Source: Glutamicibacter sp. MNS18 | GTDB lineage: Bacteria; Actinomycetota; Actinomycetes; Actinomycetales; Micrococcaceae | Direction: 5' to 3' | DNA: 64,000 nt | Assembly: GCF_026107515.2 (NCBI RefSeq) | Contig: NZ_JAPCHW010000009.1 | Span: 1-64,000 of the forward strand | Notes under the pieces: generated by a model | The model's input: the letters and a program-made list of their open reading frames with translations, nothing else | Told to the model about the DNA's origin: nothing | The model's database searches: none | Translations under genes and position numbers: made by a program | Shown: piece by piece, positions 26,108-34,352 of the stretch | How positions within the stretch are numbered: position 1 is the stretch's first letter | Layout of the letters: each line of letters opens with the position of its first letter

Positions 26108-27418
26108 CTAGCCCTCGAGGACCGGATCGCTTTCGAATAGCGGTGCGATCAGGTAGCCAAGTGCCGTTCCGAAACCCACCTGCAAGGCCAGCAACCCCGC
26201 ACTGGACCACATATGCGGGCCAACCTCGGCCAACCGGCCGATGGCCAGCGACCCGGAGGACAGCCAGGCACCGGCCAAGCTCAACAGGCCGGCCACCAGC
26301 CCGGTGAACACCGCCAACGCGGTGGTCGAAGCCGACAGGGCCAGCCAGTTGTACGGGATACGGCGGCTGAACCAGTCCTCCAGGTGGTTCTCCCCCACCC
26401 GCAGGAAGTACCATCCGGCGGCGATGCCGGCCAGGACCGGCAACAGCATGAACAGCCACATCGTTCCGTGCTCACCGCTGGGCAGCGCGGCAAAGAGCGG
26501 GATGGAAGGCAGCGGACCAACCGTGGTTTCCAAGGTGGACAGGGTGCTTCCGGTGCCGATGGCGAACCCGCCGCCGCTGATCCAGGACAGGGTCCAGAAC
26601 ACCGCGTTGGGGATGAACCCCAGTTGCAGCAGGGTCAAGGCGAAGGAACCGATGGCGCCGGGACGCAGTTCCTGGTAAACGTTGGCCACATCCACCCAAT
26701 GGGATCCCACCGCCACGGACAGCACGATCCCGCTGATGCCGACAGCGGCCACGTAGCCGACGAAACCCGCGACAATCACATGCCAGACATAGGATCCAGC
26801 CCACCGTCGGTGGGGTGAAAGGCTGCCCAGATAGGCGGCGGTGTCCACTCCGATCAACCGGCCCCAGGAGCCGGATTCACGGCGTGCCCCGATGATCAGC
26901 CCGATGAAGACGATCACCAGAGGTACCAGGGCCGCAGCCACGACATTGACCGAGGCATGCTGGTTGCTGACCAGGAAACCCGTTCCCAAGCCCACCACCC
27001 CATAGGCGGCAAAGGCGCCCAGCAGACCCTGCCAGAGCTGATCGGTGTAGGAGGCGCGCGCGATCCGCCGCCCGGCGCGCATGGCGAAAACGAGCGGGAT
27101 CAGGCTCAAGCCCAGCGGGATCAACGTGAACCACCCGGAGACCGCACTCGGGTCGGCCACCGGCCCCAGGTTATGCACCTGGATCGGCACTCCGTGGATG
27201 GCCAGCCAGATGATGCCCCCGAATTGCATGATCACTTCAAAGGACTCTTCGCTGAAGCCGCCACTGAAGTACACGGCGATCATCGGGACAAGCAGAATGG
27301 CGGCGACAAACACCACCGATTGCAGGATTTCAAATACCCCTTGGAGCATCAACGGCATCGGCCAGCCATTGCGCAGGCGAAGCATCACTGCTTTCATGGG
27401 TTTCTTTTCGCGGGTCAT
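26108..27418 (-). CDS. perM: DUF6350/PerM-like cell-division membrane protein
   Basis: A 436-residue membrane protein with about ten helices and little soluble sequence. Typical parts are VFEILQSVVFVAAILLVP, the long helix run with WFTLIPLGLSLIPLVFAMRAGRR, and LGFIPNAVFWTLSWISGGGFAIGTGS with its Pro/Gly-rich re-entrant look. This is the DUF6350 family, which includes mycobacterial PerM, needed for cell division and persistence. In mycobacteria it is next to purN-purH, and the same order survives here with insertions, which supports the assignment. The start at 27418 is chosen because a terminator hairpin occupies the sequence just upstream; 27397 is an alternative. Confidence 0.8.
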   Translation of the reverse strand: MTREKKPMKAVMLRLRNGWPMPLMLQGVFEILQSVVFVAAILLVPMIAVYFSGGFSEESFEVIMQFGGIIWLAIHGVPIQVHNLGPVADPSAVSGWFTLIPLGLSLIPLVFAMRAGRRIARASYTDQLWQGLLGAFAAYGVVGLGTGFLVSNQHASVNVVAAALVPLVIVFIGLIIGARRESGSWGRLIGVDTAAYLGSLSPHRRWAGSYVWHVIVAGFVGYVAAVGISGIVLSVAVGSHWVDVANVYQELRPGAIGSFALTLLQLGFIPNAVFWTLSWISGGGFAIGTGSTLSTLETTVGPLPSIPLFAALPSGEHGTMWLFMLLPVLAGIAAGWYFLRVGENHLEDWFSRRIPYNWLALSASTTALAVFTGLVAGLLSLAGAWLSSGSLAIGRLAEVGPHMWSSAGLLALQVGFGTALGYLIAPLFESDPVLEG

Positions 27419-27427
27419 TAAACACAA

Positions 27428-27480
27428 TGTTGCCACCATTGGCGTCGCACACGGCAGTGCGACGCGCAATGATGGCAACA
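27428..27480. terminator. Terminator hairpin downstream of hpaI
   Basis: A ~23-bp stem (27428-27450 with 27457-27480), with one mismatch and a one-base bulge, and a 6-base loop. It separates the hpaI stop codon at 27499 from the perM start at 27418. Confidence 0.8.
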
Positions 27481-27498
27481 GCTGGGGTTGCCGCCGGT

Positions 27499-28308
27499 CT
27501 AGTAGCTGGCCGGGGTATCCGTTCCCTTTTCACCGGCGAAGGACATCGCCAGCGCTTCGCTGGCCCGGGCCAGCAAGGCCACGTCGGCCCCCACGCCGAC
27601 GAAATGCGCCCCCGCCTCGATATAGCCTTGCGCGGTGGATTTGTCGAAGGCATTGACCCCAACGTACTTTCCGGCGGCCAGCCCGGCTCGAATGGATGAG
27701 GTGACCGCATCCACCACGTCCGGGTGGTTCTGCTGGCCGATCACGCCCATCGAGGCTGCCAGGTCGGAAGGGCCGATGAAGATTCCGTCCACTCCGTCGG
27801 TGCCCACGATCTGCTCCACATTGGCCACCGCCTCGGCGGATTCAATCTGCACCATCACGGTAATGGTTTCCGAGGCATTCTGCAGGTAGCCCCCGATCCG
27901 GTTCCAGCGGGCCGAACGGGCCAGCGCGGAGCCGACCCCGCGCACGCCCAATGGCGGGTAATGGCAGGCGGCGACCGCCTTGCGCGCATCCTCGGCGTTG
28001 TTGACCATCGGGATGATCAGCGACTGGACCCCCAGATCCAGGTACTGCTTGATCAGCACGGTGTCGTTGAACGGCGGACGGACAACCGGAACGACCGGGT
28101 AGCTGCGCACGGCCTGCAATTGCGCGAGGATGCTGGATAAGTCGTTGGGTGAATGCTCGGCGTCGATGAACAGCCAATCGAACCCCGCACCGGCACAGAT
28201 CTCGGCGTTCAGCGCCGATCCGGAGCAGACCCAGATTCCCAGCAGGGAACGGTCGGCGGTGGTCAGGAAATCCTTGAAGGAGGGGTCGGCTGCTACTCGA
28301 AATGACAT
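27499..28308 (-). CDS. hpaI: HpcH/HpaI family class II aldolase
   Basis: A 269-residue metal-dependent pyruvate aldolase. The general base His52 lies in FIDAEHSPNDLSS, the metal ligands are Glu in VQIESAEAV and Asp in GIFIGPSDLAASMG, and a pyruvate-binding Arg follows in VVRPPFND. HpaI splits 4-hydroxy-2-oxoheptane-1,7-dioate to pyruvate and succinic semialdehyde, the last step of homoprotocatechuate breakdown. The start at 28308 overlaps the end of the hydratase gene by 16 bases, a tight translational link. Relatives act on other 2-keto-3-deoxy acids, but the paired hydratase favours the HpaI role. A strong terminator follows. Confidence 0.85.
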   Translation of the reverse strand: MSFRVAADPSFKDFLTTADRSLLGIWVCSGSALNAEICAGAGFDWLFIDAEHSPNDLSSILAQLQAVRSYPVVPVVRPPFNDTVLIKQYLDLGVQSLIIPMVNNAEDARKAVAACHYPPLGVRGVGSALARSARWNRIGGYLQNASETITVMVQIESAEAVANVEQIVGTDGVDGIFIGPSDLAASMGVIGQQNHPDVVDAVTSSIRAGLAAGKYVGVNAFDKSTAQGYIEAGAHFVGVGADVALLARASEALAMSFAGEKGTDTPASY

Positions 28309-29078
28309 GTCACGGTTCCCAACGGTCCGTAGTCCGCGAAGACTGTATCGTTCTGGTAGACCCACATCGGGCGGGTGAAGGATCCGGCCAGGATGATTTC
28401 CCCGGCCTGCAACTTGTCCCCGTGGGGTGCGATCTTGTTCGCCAGCCAGTGCACGCCGGCAGCCGGGTGGTTCAGCACCCCGGCGGCGACCCCGGTTTCC
28501 TCCACTGTCTGGTTCTTGAACAGGATTCCGGAGACCCAGCGCAGGTCCAACGCATCGGGCCTGACCGGGTTGCCGCCGATCACCATCGCCCCCATGGCGG
28601 CATTGTCGCTGATGGTGTCCACAATGGTGCGCCCTTCCATCTCGATGCGCGAATCCAGGATCTCCAAGGCAGGGATCACGTAATCGGTCGCTTCTAGCAC
28701 ATCGAAGATATTGGCGTTCGGGCCTTCGATATCCTTCTTGAGCTTGAAGGCCAGCTCCATCTCGATACGCGGGTGGGTGTAGTCCTCCCACTTCACGGTG
28801 CACCCGGATTCCAGCACCATGTCATCAAAGATGATGCCGTAGTCCGGTTCCGTGATGCCGGTGGCCATCTGCATGGCCCGGGAGGTCAGCCCGATCTTGC
28901 GTCCGGCAAGGATACGGCCGTTGGCTTCGGATCTTTGGCGCCACAGGTTCTGGACACGGTAGGAATCTTCCACCGTCATATCCGGGTAGCGGGCGGTCAG
29001 TCGGGGCACGGGGGTGCGGGTGGCACCAGCCTGTACCAGTTCATCGGCAATGGCCGTGATCGTTTCCTCGGGGAGCAT
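28293..29078 (-). CDS. hpaH: 2-oxo-hept-4-ene-1,7-dioate hydratase (HpaH-like)
   Basis: A 261-residue member of the hydratase/decarboxylase group (MhpD, XylJ, HpaH). Key blocks are GRKIGLTSRAMQMATGITEPDYGIIFDDM, RIEMELAFKLKKDIEG with the metal-binding Glu pair (E-x-E), and ALEILDSRI. It adds water to a 2-oxo-alkenoate to give the aldol substrate of HpaI, whose gene overlaps it. Neither the HPC dioxygenase nor the dehydrogenase and isomerase of the route are present in the window, so this pair is either a split part of the pathway or serves another one. Confidence 0.85.
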   Translation of the reverse strand: MLPEETITAIADELVQAGATRTPVPRLTARYPDMTVEDSYRVQNLWRQRSEANGRILAGRKIGLTSRAMQMATGITEPDYGIIFDDMVLESGCTVKWEDYTHPRIEMELAFKLKKDIEGPNANIFDVLEATDYVIPALEILDSRIEMEGRTIVDTISDNAAMGAMVIGGNPVRPDALDLRWVSGILFKNQTVEETGVAAGVLNHPAAGVHWLANKIAPHGDKLQAGEIILAGSFTRPMWVYQNDTVFADYGPLGTVTCHFE

Positions 29079-29212
29079 CGACGGGGATACCTTTCGCGTT
29101 CGCTTACCTAGCCGGACGGACCTATCGTTCCACGGCTTTTAGGGGCATGCTACCGGGCTTGCCGCCAGTTGGCATATCGTACTTAGATCCGGCACCGCCC
29201 CGTTCGCCATCC

Positions 29213-29905
29213 TCAAGCCTGGCTATTGGACCCCGAACGCACCTGCTCCAACAACTGCTCGAAGGGCAGCGAGGTCAGCTCGTCCCGGGCAGTGGCGTGC
29301 TCGCTGACCCGGGGTGCGATGGAACGGGTGTCACCCAGATCCGCATCCGCGCCCAGTCCCTGGCCGGCCGACAATGCCCGCACCACCTCGTGGGCCACCC
29401 GGGTCTCACGCTCCGACAGGGCACCGGCCCCTTGGTCCCCTCCCCAGTCCTCGGAGGAAGCGAAGACGGTTGTGGGCATGAGATCCGCGCGCAGGTAGGA
29501 GAAAATCGGACGCATGGCGTAGTCGATGGCCAACTGGTGACGGGCACTTCCACCGGTGGCGGCCAACACGACGGGCTTGCCCTCCAGTGATCTCGGATCC
29601 AACACATCGATAAACGACTTGAACAGCCCCGACACGGAAGCGGTAAAGACCGGCGTGACGACGATCAGCACGTCGGCCGCCACCACGGCGTCCACCATCT
29701 GCTGTAGTTTCGGCGGCGCAAAGCCAGTGAGCAGGTTGCTGGTGATATCCATGGCGTAATCGCGCAACTCCACGACGTTCAGCTCACCTTGCACCCCGTT
29801 TGCGGCCAGCTCCCGGGTGACGGCCCCACCCAATTGGCGCCCCAGCAGCCCGGAGCTTGAGGGGGTACCGAGTCCACCGGAGACAACGACGATCGACTTG
29901 CTCAT
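29213..29905 (-). CDS. NADPH-dependent FMN reductase (CE1759-type)
   Basis: A 230-residue flavodoxin-like reductase. It begins VVVSGGLGTPSSSGLLGRQL (flavin phosphate loop), continues with DVLIVVTPVFTASVSGLFKSFIDVLD and GKPVVLAATGGSARHQLAIDYAMRP, the blocks of the actinobacterial CE1759/MsuE-like FMN reductases. Such enzymes supply reduced flavin to monooxygenases. The ATG at 29905 gives the family start; a longer frame to 30001 crosses the kynA promoter. It is divergent from kynA with 151 bases between. No monooxygenase partner is adjacent. Confidence 0.85.
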   Translation of the reverse strand: MSKSIVVVSGGLGTPSSSGLLGRQLGGAVTRELAANGVQGELNVVELRDYAMDITSNLLTGFAPPKLQQMVDAVVAADVLIVVTPVFTASVSGLFKSFIDVLDPRSLEGKPVVLAATGGSARHQLAIDYAMRPIFSYLRADLMPTTVFASSEDWGGDQGAGALSERETRVAHEVVRALSAGQGLGADADLGDTRSIAPRVSEHATARDELTSLPFEQLLEQVRSGSNSQA

Positions 29906-30019
29906 GAGGAGTTCCCTTCTGGTTTCATGCATTTGCATACATAACGGCCCACCACCGCCTTTCATTCCCCGCTTGCCGGACAGCGGCCAAAACCCGGCCA
30001 CCCTTCCTGATTTTCATTA

Positions 30020-30049
30020 TTGTGACGATCGCCATGATATTGATACACT
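30020..30049 (+). promoter_or_regulatory. Candidate promoter of kynA, leaderless
   Basis: TTGTGA at 30020-30025 and TACACT at 30044-30049, 18 bases apart, resemble a -35/-10 pair. The -10 ends seven bases before the ATG at 30057, so transcription would start at or next to the start codon. No SD sequence is present, which fits a leaderless mRNA. Confidence 0.5.
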
Positions 30050-30056
30050 CTTGTCC

Positions 30057-30926
30057 ATGACCACAGAACCGCAGCAGAATCCGAACCAGCGCGATATCGA
30101 GCCCGGCGTGCGCACCGACTTCCGCAACACCATGTCCTATGGCAGCTACCTCGACCTGGACAGGATCCTCTCGGCCCAGCACCCGGTCAGCATGCCAGAA
30201 CACCATGACGAAATGTTGTTCATCATCCAGCACCAAACCAGTGAATTGTGGCTCAAGCTGATGCTGCATGAGCTGGTCGAAGCCCGCCGGTTGCTCACCG
30301 TGGACGACTTCGGCAAGGCCTTGAAGTGCCTGGCCCGCGTGAAGCACATCCAGAAGACACTGACCGAACAGTGGTCGGTACTGGCCACGCTCACGCCGCG
30401 TGAATACGCCCAGTTCCGCGATTCCCTCGGCTCCTCCTCGGGTTTCCAGTCCTTCCAGTACCGTGGTGTCGAATTCATCCTGGGCAACAAGCACGCCGGC
30501 ATGCTCAAAGTGCACGAGGCCGACCCGGTCGCCCATGCGATGTTGGAGAACCTGCTGAACGAGCCCTCGATCTACGATGTGTTCCTGGCAGCCCTGGCCC
30601 GGCAGGGCTATGACATCCCGGCTTCCATCCTCGAGCGCGATGTCACCAAGCCCTGGGAGTTCCAGGAGGCACTGGTCCCGGTCTTCAAGCAGATCTACGA
30701 GTCCGAGCAGACAACGTGGACCCTCTACCAGGCCTGCGAGGACCTGGTAGATGTGGAAGACAACTTCCAAGCCTGGCGCTTCCGCCACCTGCGGGTGGTG
30801 CAACGCACCATCGGCTTCAAGACCGGCACCGGCGGGTCCTCAGGGGTCTCCTTCCTCAAGCGCGCCCTGGACCTGACCTTCTTCCCGGAGCTTTTTGCCG
30901 TACGGACAGAAATTGGCACGAAGTAA
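30057..30926 (+). CDS. kynA: Tryptophan 2,3-dioxygenase
   Basis: A 289-residue haem enzyme that opens the indole ring of L-tryptophan to N-formylkynurenine, the first step of the kynurenine route. Diagnostic parts are the start MSYGSYLDLDRILSAQHP, the substrate-binding and haem-side HHDEMLFIIQHQTSELWLKL block (distal His), SGFQSFQYRGVEFILGNK, and the end FRHLRVVQRTIGFKTGTGGSSG with the proximal haem His. Length is typical. No kynurenine formamidase or kynureninase gene is next to it; it overlaps a PaaX-type regulator instead, which likely controls it. Confidence 0.95.
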   Translation: MTTEPQQNPNQRDIEPGVRTDFRNTMSYGSYLDLDRILSAQHPVSMPEHHDEMLFIIQHQTSELWLKLMLHELVEARRLLTVDDFGKALKCLARVKHIQKTLTEQWSVLATLTPREYAQFRDSLGSSSGFQSFQYRGVEFILGNKHAGMLKVHEADPVAHAMLENLLNEPSIYDVFLAALARQGYDIPASILERDVTKPWEFQEALVPVFKQIYESEQTTWTLYQACEDLVDVEDNFQAWRFRHLRVVQRTIGFKTGTGGSSGVSFLKRALDLTFFPELFAVRTEIGTK

Positions 30927-31761
30927 TCCCTTGGATGCATTTACCCTGGATGACTTCGAATCCAGGAGCGGCAGCGCCACCTCGATCCTGCGCACCATTG
31001 CCGGCCTGTACCTGCGCCATGCCAGCTCCCCGGTCAGCCGCACCCGGGTCCTGACCCTGGCAACATCCGCCGGGGTCGGACAGGCTGCGGCCCAAACGGC
31101 CATTACCCGGCTGGCCGACCGCGGGTTGCTGCAGACACCGCAGGACGGGATGGTCTCGATCAGCAGCCCCGCGTTGGCCATGTTCGCCCGGGGCACGCGG
31201 CGCATTTTCACCCCGCGCCAGATGAGCGCCGACGATCAGTGGGTATTGGTTACCTACTCGCTGCCCGAGACCATGCGTCCGGCACGGCATCAACTGCGCA
31301 AGCACTTCTCCCAGCTTGGCGGCGGCCAGGTCTCCGCCGGGCTGTGGATCTTCCCGGAATACCTGCATGCGGAGGTGCTGGAGGTGCTGGTGTCCTTGGA
31401 GGTACGCCAGAACGCGACCCTCTTCGTGACCGGAAGGCCCGAGTTCGCTCACTCCGCAGCCGCTGCGGCCGGCTCGTGGTGGGACCTGCAAAAGCTGGGG
31501 AAGCGCCATGAGGACTTCATCGCTACGGTAGCCCATCTGGGGATCGAATCCGGCAGTCCGGCACACTCCTACTGCTGCTACGTCACGTTGATCGACGCCT
31601 GGCGTGCCATCCCCTATCTCGATCCCGGGTTGCCCGAGTCCATGTTGCCCAAGGAGTGGCCCGGACAGCGAAGCCGGGAGCTGTTCCTCGCGCTGTCCGC
31701 TGCCCACCAGCAGGCCGCGCAGGACTACGCGGACCACCTGCTGGGGTCGGAGAGTAGCTGA
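30913..31761 (+). CDS. PaaX-family transcriptional regulator
   Basis: A 282-residue repressor-type protein. Residues about 15-85 form the winged helix (LRTIAGLYLRHASSPVSRTRVLTLATSAGVGQAAAQTAITRLADRGLLQ). The central part (WVLVTYSLPETMRPARHQLRKHFSQLGGGQVSAGLWIFP) is the PaaX Cas2-like domain, and the C-terminal region the PaaX ligand domain. The start is uncertain: TTG at 30913 or 30931, or 30895; all overlap or abut the end of kynA, so the two are coupled. PaaX usually responds to phenylacetyl-CoA, but with kynA here the effector may be a tryptophan breakdown product. This is inference. Confidence 0.82.
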   Translation: MARSNPLDAFTLDDFESRSGSATSILRTIAGLYLRHASSPVSRTRVLTLATSAGVGQAAAQTAITRLADRGLLQTPQDGMVSISSPALAMFARGTRRIFTPRQMSADDQWVLVTYSLPETMRPARHQLRKHFSQLGGGQVSAGLWIFPEYLHAEVLEVLVSLEVRQNATLFVTGRPEFAHSAAAAAGSWWDLQKLGKRHEDFIATVAHLGIESGSPAHSYCCYVTLIDAWRAIPYLDPGLPESMLPKEWPGQRSRELFLALSAAHQQAAQDYADHLLGSESS

Positions 31762-31812
31762 CCTGTACCGCTGCCGCTCAGCGGCATGAGATCTTTATCG
31801 ATCCTCAACGCG

Positions 31813-31852
31813 TTCAACCCCGCAACCACCTCAAGGCGGTTGCGGGGTTGAA
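31813..31852. terminator. Bidirectional terminator hairpin
   Basis: A perfect 15-bp stem (31813-31827 with 31838-31852) and a 10-base loop between the convergent PaaX-type and Rpf-type genes. Confidence 0.8.
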
Positions 31853-31868
31853 TTCCAAGTGGTGCGGA

Positions 31869-32600
31869 CTACTTGGTGGGGACGTTCAGGGTCTGGCCCA
31901 CGAAGATCAGGTCGGGGTTGGTCAACTGGTTGTCATTCAGGACGAACAATGCGCGCCAGTCCTCCAGCCCAAGGTCCTGGGCGATCTTGAACAGGGTGTC
32001 ACCGGACTTGACGGTGTAGTCCTTACCCGAGTCGGTGGCCTTGACGTTGTAGACCGGAGCCTGGGTTGCCGGAGCCGCATGCTTTGCCTGGCTCTTCACT
32101 GCCGTGCGTTCAACCGACTTGGCCTTGGTCGCCTGCTGCTTTGGTGCGGCTTGCTGGGTGGCCTGCTTCTTCTGGGTTGATTCCGTTGGCGTGACCGTCT
32201 TCTTCTGCGTGGTGGTCTTCTTCTGGGTATCCTGTGTCGGGGTTCCGGAAGGTGAACCGCTCAGACCCAGCTTGGCCGAGCATGCTGGCCAAGCACCCCA
32301 GCCCTGGCCCTGCTGCACCTTGGTGGCGATACGGATCTGCTCGGCCTTCGAAGCCTGGTGTGGCATCCCGGAACCGCCAAATGCCTTCCAGGTCGACAGC
32401 GAGAACTGCAGGCCGCCGTAGTAGCCGTTACCGGTGTTGATCGACCAGTTGCCACTGGATTCGCACTGGGCCAGTTTGTCCCAGGTGCTTGAAGCCGAAG
32501 CCGGGGCAGCGGTCATCGCCAGGGCCCCGCCAGCGACGGCGACTGCAGCCAGGGCGGCGGCGCCGCGGTGGATGTTCTTCTTGCTCTTCTGCTGGATCAT
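31869..32600 (-). CDS. Secreted resuscitation-promoting-factor-like protein with LysM
   Basis: A 243-residue secreted cell-wall hydrolase. Residues 1-37 are a Sec signal peptide (basic KSKKNIHR, hydrophobic core, ASA cleavage site). The Rpf domain follows, with STWDKLAQCESSGNWSINTGNGYYGGLQFSLSTWKAFGG (catalytic Glu in CESSGNW) and a second Cys in WPACSAKLGL. A Thr/Gln/Lys-rich linker joins it to a C-terminal LysM domain (DYTVKSGDTLFKIAQDLGLEDWRALFVLN) that binds peptidoglycan. The ATG at 32600 has GGAGA six bases upstream and begins the signal peptide; the frame is open to 32732. Rpf-type lytic transglycosylases help wake dormant actinobacteria. Confidence 0.92.
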   Translation of the reverse strand: MIQQKSKKNIHRGAAALAAVAVAGGALAMTAAPASASSTWDKLAQCESSGNWSINTGNGYYGGLQFSLSTWKAFGGSGMPHQASKAEQIRIATKVQQGQGWGAWPACSAKLGLSGSPSGTPTQDTQKKTTTQKKTVTPTESTQKKQATQQAAPKQQATKAKSVERTAVKSQAKHAAPATQAPVYNVKATDSGKDYTVKSGDTLFKIAQDLGLEDWRALFVLNDNQLTNPDLIFVGQTLNVPTK

Positions 32601-33137
32601 GGTTCTCCAGTGCTCTTCCACGCGTAGGCTGTCCAAGCCATCTTGGCGTTGCGCCCAGCGTCGCATTTCGACATTACGTGCACCCACCCGGGTGGGCGTC
32701 ATAGAAGTCCCGGTGGTGTGTTGTTTTTCCATAACACTGCGAGTGTTATCGAAACGTTATAGACGACGATAGGGGCCGAAACACCGCCTTGGCAATTCAG
32801 GATCCTCACAGAATCAACGTTTTCAGCTGTCAGACCCCGGAAAAAAATTTTGCCCAACGGGCCCCACGGGGAGGAAAACTGCCTGGTATTGGAATGAAAA
32901 TGTTATCCGGATCCGACGATTCCGAGTGGCCGTTGCTCGCATTCCTGTGATATATCCGATGGTTTCCTCCAAGTCTCCTGCTGGGCTTTCCGCAATCACC
33001 GGAGGATCCGTCATCCACTACCGGCAAGCACAACGTGCCCGCACCATCGCCCGTTGGACTCCGATACTTGGGTAGGCTGGAACTCAAGCAACGTACCTGG
33101 CCGGACCCCGTTCCGACTTGAATCGAAGGGGGTCTAG
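32601..33137. other. Intergenic region between Rpf-type and YihY genes
   Basis: About 540 bases carrying the divergent promoters of the Rpf-like gene (minus) and yihY-like gene (plus). Apart from the palindrome at 32731 no gene or known riboswitch is seen. The c-di-AMP (ydaO) riboswitch that often precedes rpf genes was looked for, and its conserved blocks were not found. Confidence 0.5.
32731..32749. promoter_or_regulatory. Palindrome upstream of Rpf-type gene
   Basis: ATAACACTGCGAGTGTTAT has 8-bp inverted arms around GCG, 131 bases upstream of the Rpf-like start. A related half-site (CGATAAC on the minus strand) overlaps its edge. It may be an operator in the promoter region or a leader hairpin; the binding protein is unknown. 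Confidence 0.4.
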
Positions 33138-34352
33138 ATGAGCTCTAGGGCAACACCGAGCAAGCGGTCCGAGATCCTCCAGGCTTTTTCACGTGCCACC
33201 CGCGAATTTTTCAGAAACAGCGGCTTGGATTCGGCCGCTTCCCTGTCCTATTTCATGGTGCTCGCCCTCTTTCCCGGGGTGCTGGCGCTGGTGTCCTTGC
33301 TCGCCCTGGTCGGCGCAAGCCAAGGAGCCACCCAGTGGATCCTTGATGTCATGCACCAGGCACTCGATCCGCAAGGCGAGGGTGAATTGGGCCAGGATGC
33401 CCAACAGATCCTGGGTATGTCCGAGCAGCTGCTCACCGGACTTGCCGCGGAAACCAACGGAACCACCTTGACCATCCTGATCGGTGTAGCCGGTGCCCTA
33501 TGGAGTACCTCTGGCTATGTCAATGCCTTCAGCCGGGCCATGAATCGCCTCTACAAGGTGCAGGAAGGACGTCCCCAGTGGAAGCGCCGTCCACAGATGA
33601 TGGGCATTACGTTGCTGATCATGATCGTCATGGTCGTCTCCTTCACTTTGCTGGTCACCTCGGGCCAGGTTGCCCAGGCAATCGGCAACATGATCGGCAT
33701 GGGCGAACAGTTCGTGGTGCTGCTGAATTGGCTTAAACCCCCCACCATGTTCGTGATGGCCCTGCTGGTGGTTGCGCTGCTGTATCACCTGACCCCCAAT
33801 GTGAAACGACCCAGATTCAAGTGGTTCTCGGCCGGGACCATCAGCGCGTTGGCGGTACTCGGGCTGTCCGTGGTGGGATTCTCCATCTATATTTCGCGCT
33901 TCGCCTCCTTCTCGGCGACCTACGGGGCCATTGGCGGTGTGATCATCCTGGTCATCGCATGCTGGATCAGCAATATGGCCCTGCTCATGGGAGCGATCGT
34001 GGATATCGAGTTCGCCCGACTGGCGCAACTTCGGCAGGGCATCGCGGCCGACGAGGAATTGCAATATCCGGTCCGCGACGATTCGCTGTTCGCAAAGAAG
34101 GAACTGAGCAACTTCAAGGATCTGGTGGGAGCCCAGCAGATCCGGATCGATCATGGCGGCGACCCGCTGCTGACCACGACCTCGGCCCCGGATCCGAAAG
34201 GCAAATCGACGCTGAACCGCAACACCGTTGTGGTCATTGCGGCCGGAATCACAGCCTGGTTCGGTATACGTCGCTGGTCGATCAATCGTGCCAATAGCGG
34301 TGGCGGCCGGAAGTCAGATGATCCGCAGCAGGCTCGCGACCGCCAACCATAG
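33138..34352 (+). CDS. YihY/BrkB-family membrane protein
   Basis: A 404-residue integral membrane protein of the YihY (former RNase BN) family. Typical are the N-terminal DSAASLSYFMVLALFPGVLALVSLLALVG, the WSTSGYVNAFSRAMNRLYKVQEGRPQWKRR loop and the ending GAIGGVIILVIACWISNMALLMGAIVDIEFARL. About six helices are followed by a hydrophilic C-terminal tail with one further hydrophobic stretch (TVVVIAAGITAWFGIRRW). Function is not established; some members are linked to serum resistance or transport. The gene end overlaps the convergent M50 gene by 39 bases. Confidence 0.88.
   Translation: MSSRATPSKRSEILQAFSRATREFFRNSGLDSAASLSYFMVLALFPGVLALVSLLALVGASQGATQWILDVMHQALDPQGEGELGQDAQQILGMSEQLLTGLAAETNGTTLTILIGVAGALWSTSGYVNAFSRAMNRLYKVQEGRPQWKRRPQMMGITLLIMIVMVVSFTLLVTSGQVAQAIGNMIGMGEQFVVLLNWLKPPTMFVMALLVVALLYHLTPNVKRPRFKWFSAGTISALAVLGLSVVGFSIYISRFASFSATYGAIGGVIILVIACWISNMALLMGAIVDIEFARLAQLRQGIAADEELQYPVRDDSLFAKKELSNFKDLVGAQQIRIDHGGDPLLTTTSAPDPKGKSTLNRNTVVVIAAGITAWFGIRRWSINRANSGGGRKSDDPQQARDRQP

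Noticed and set aside
32600-32830. c-di-AMP (ydaO) riboswitch before the Rpf-like gene
   Set aside because: The conserved blocks could not be matched by eye; a covariance search would decide.
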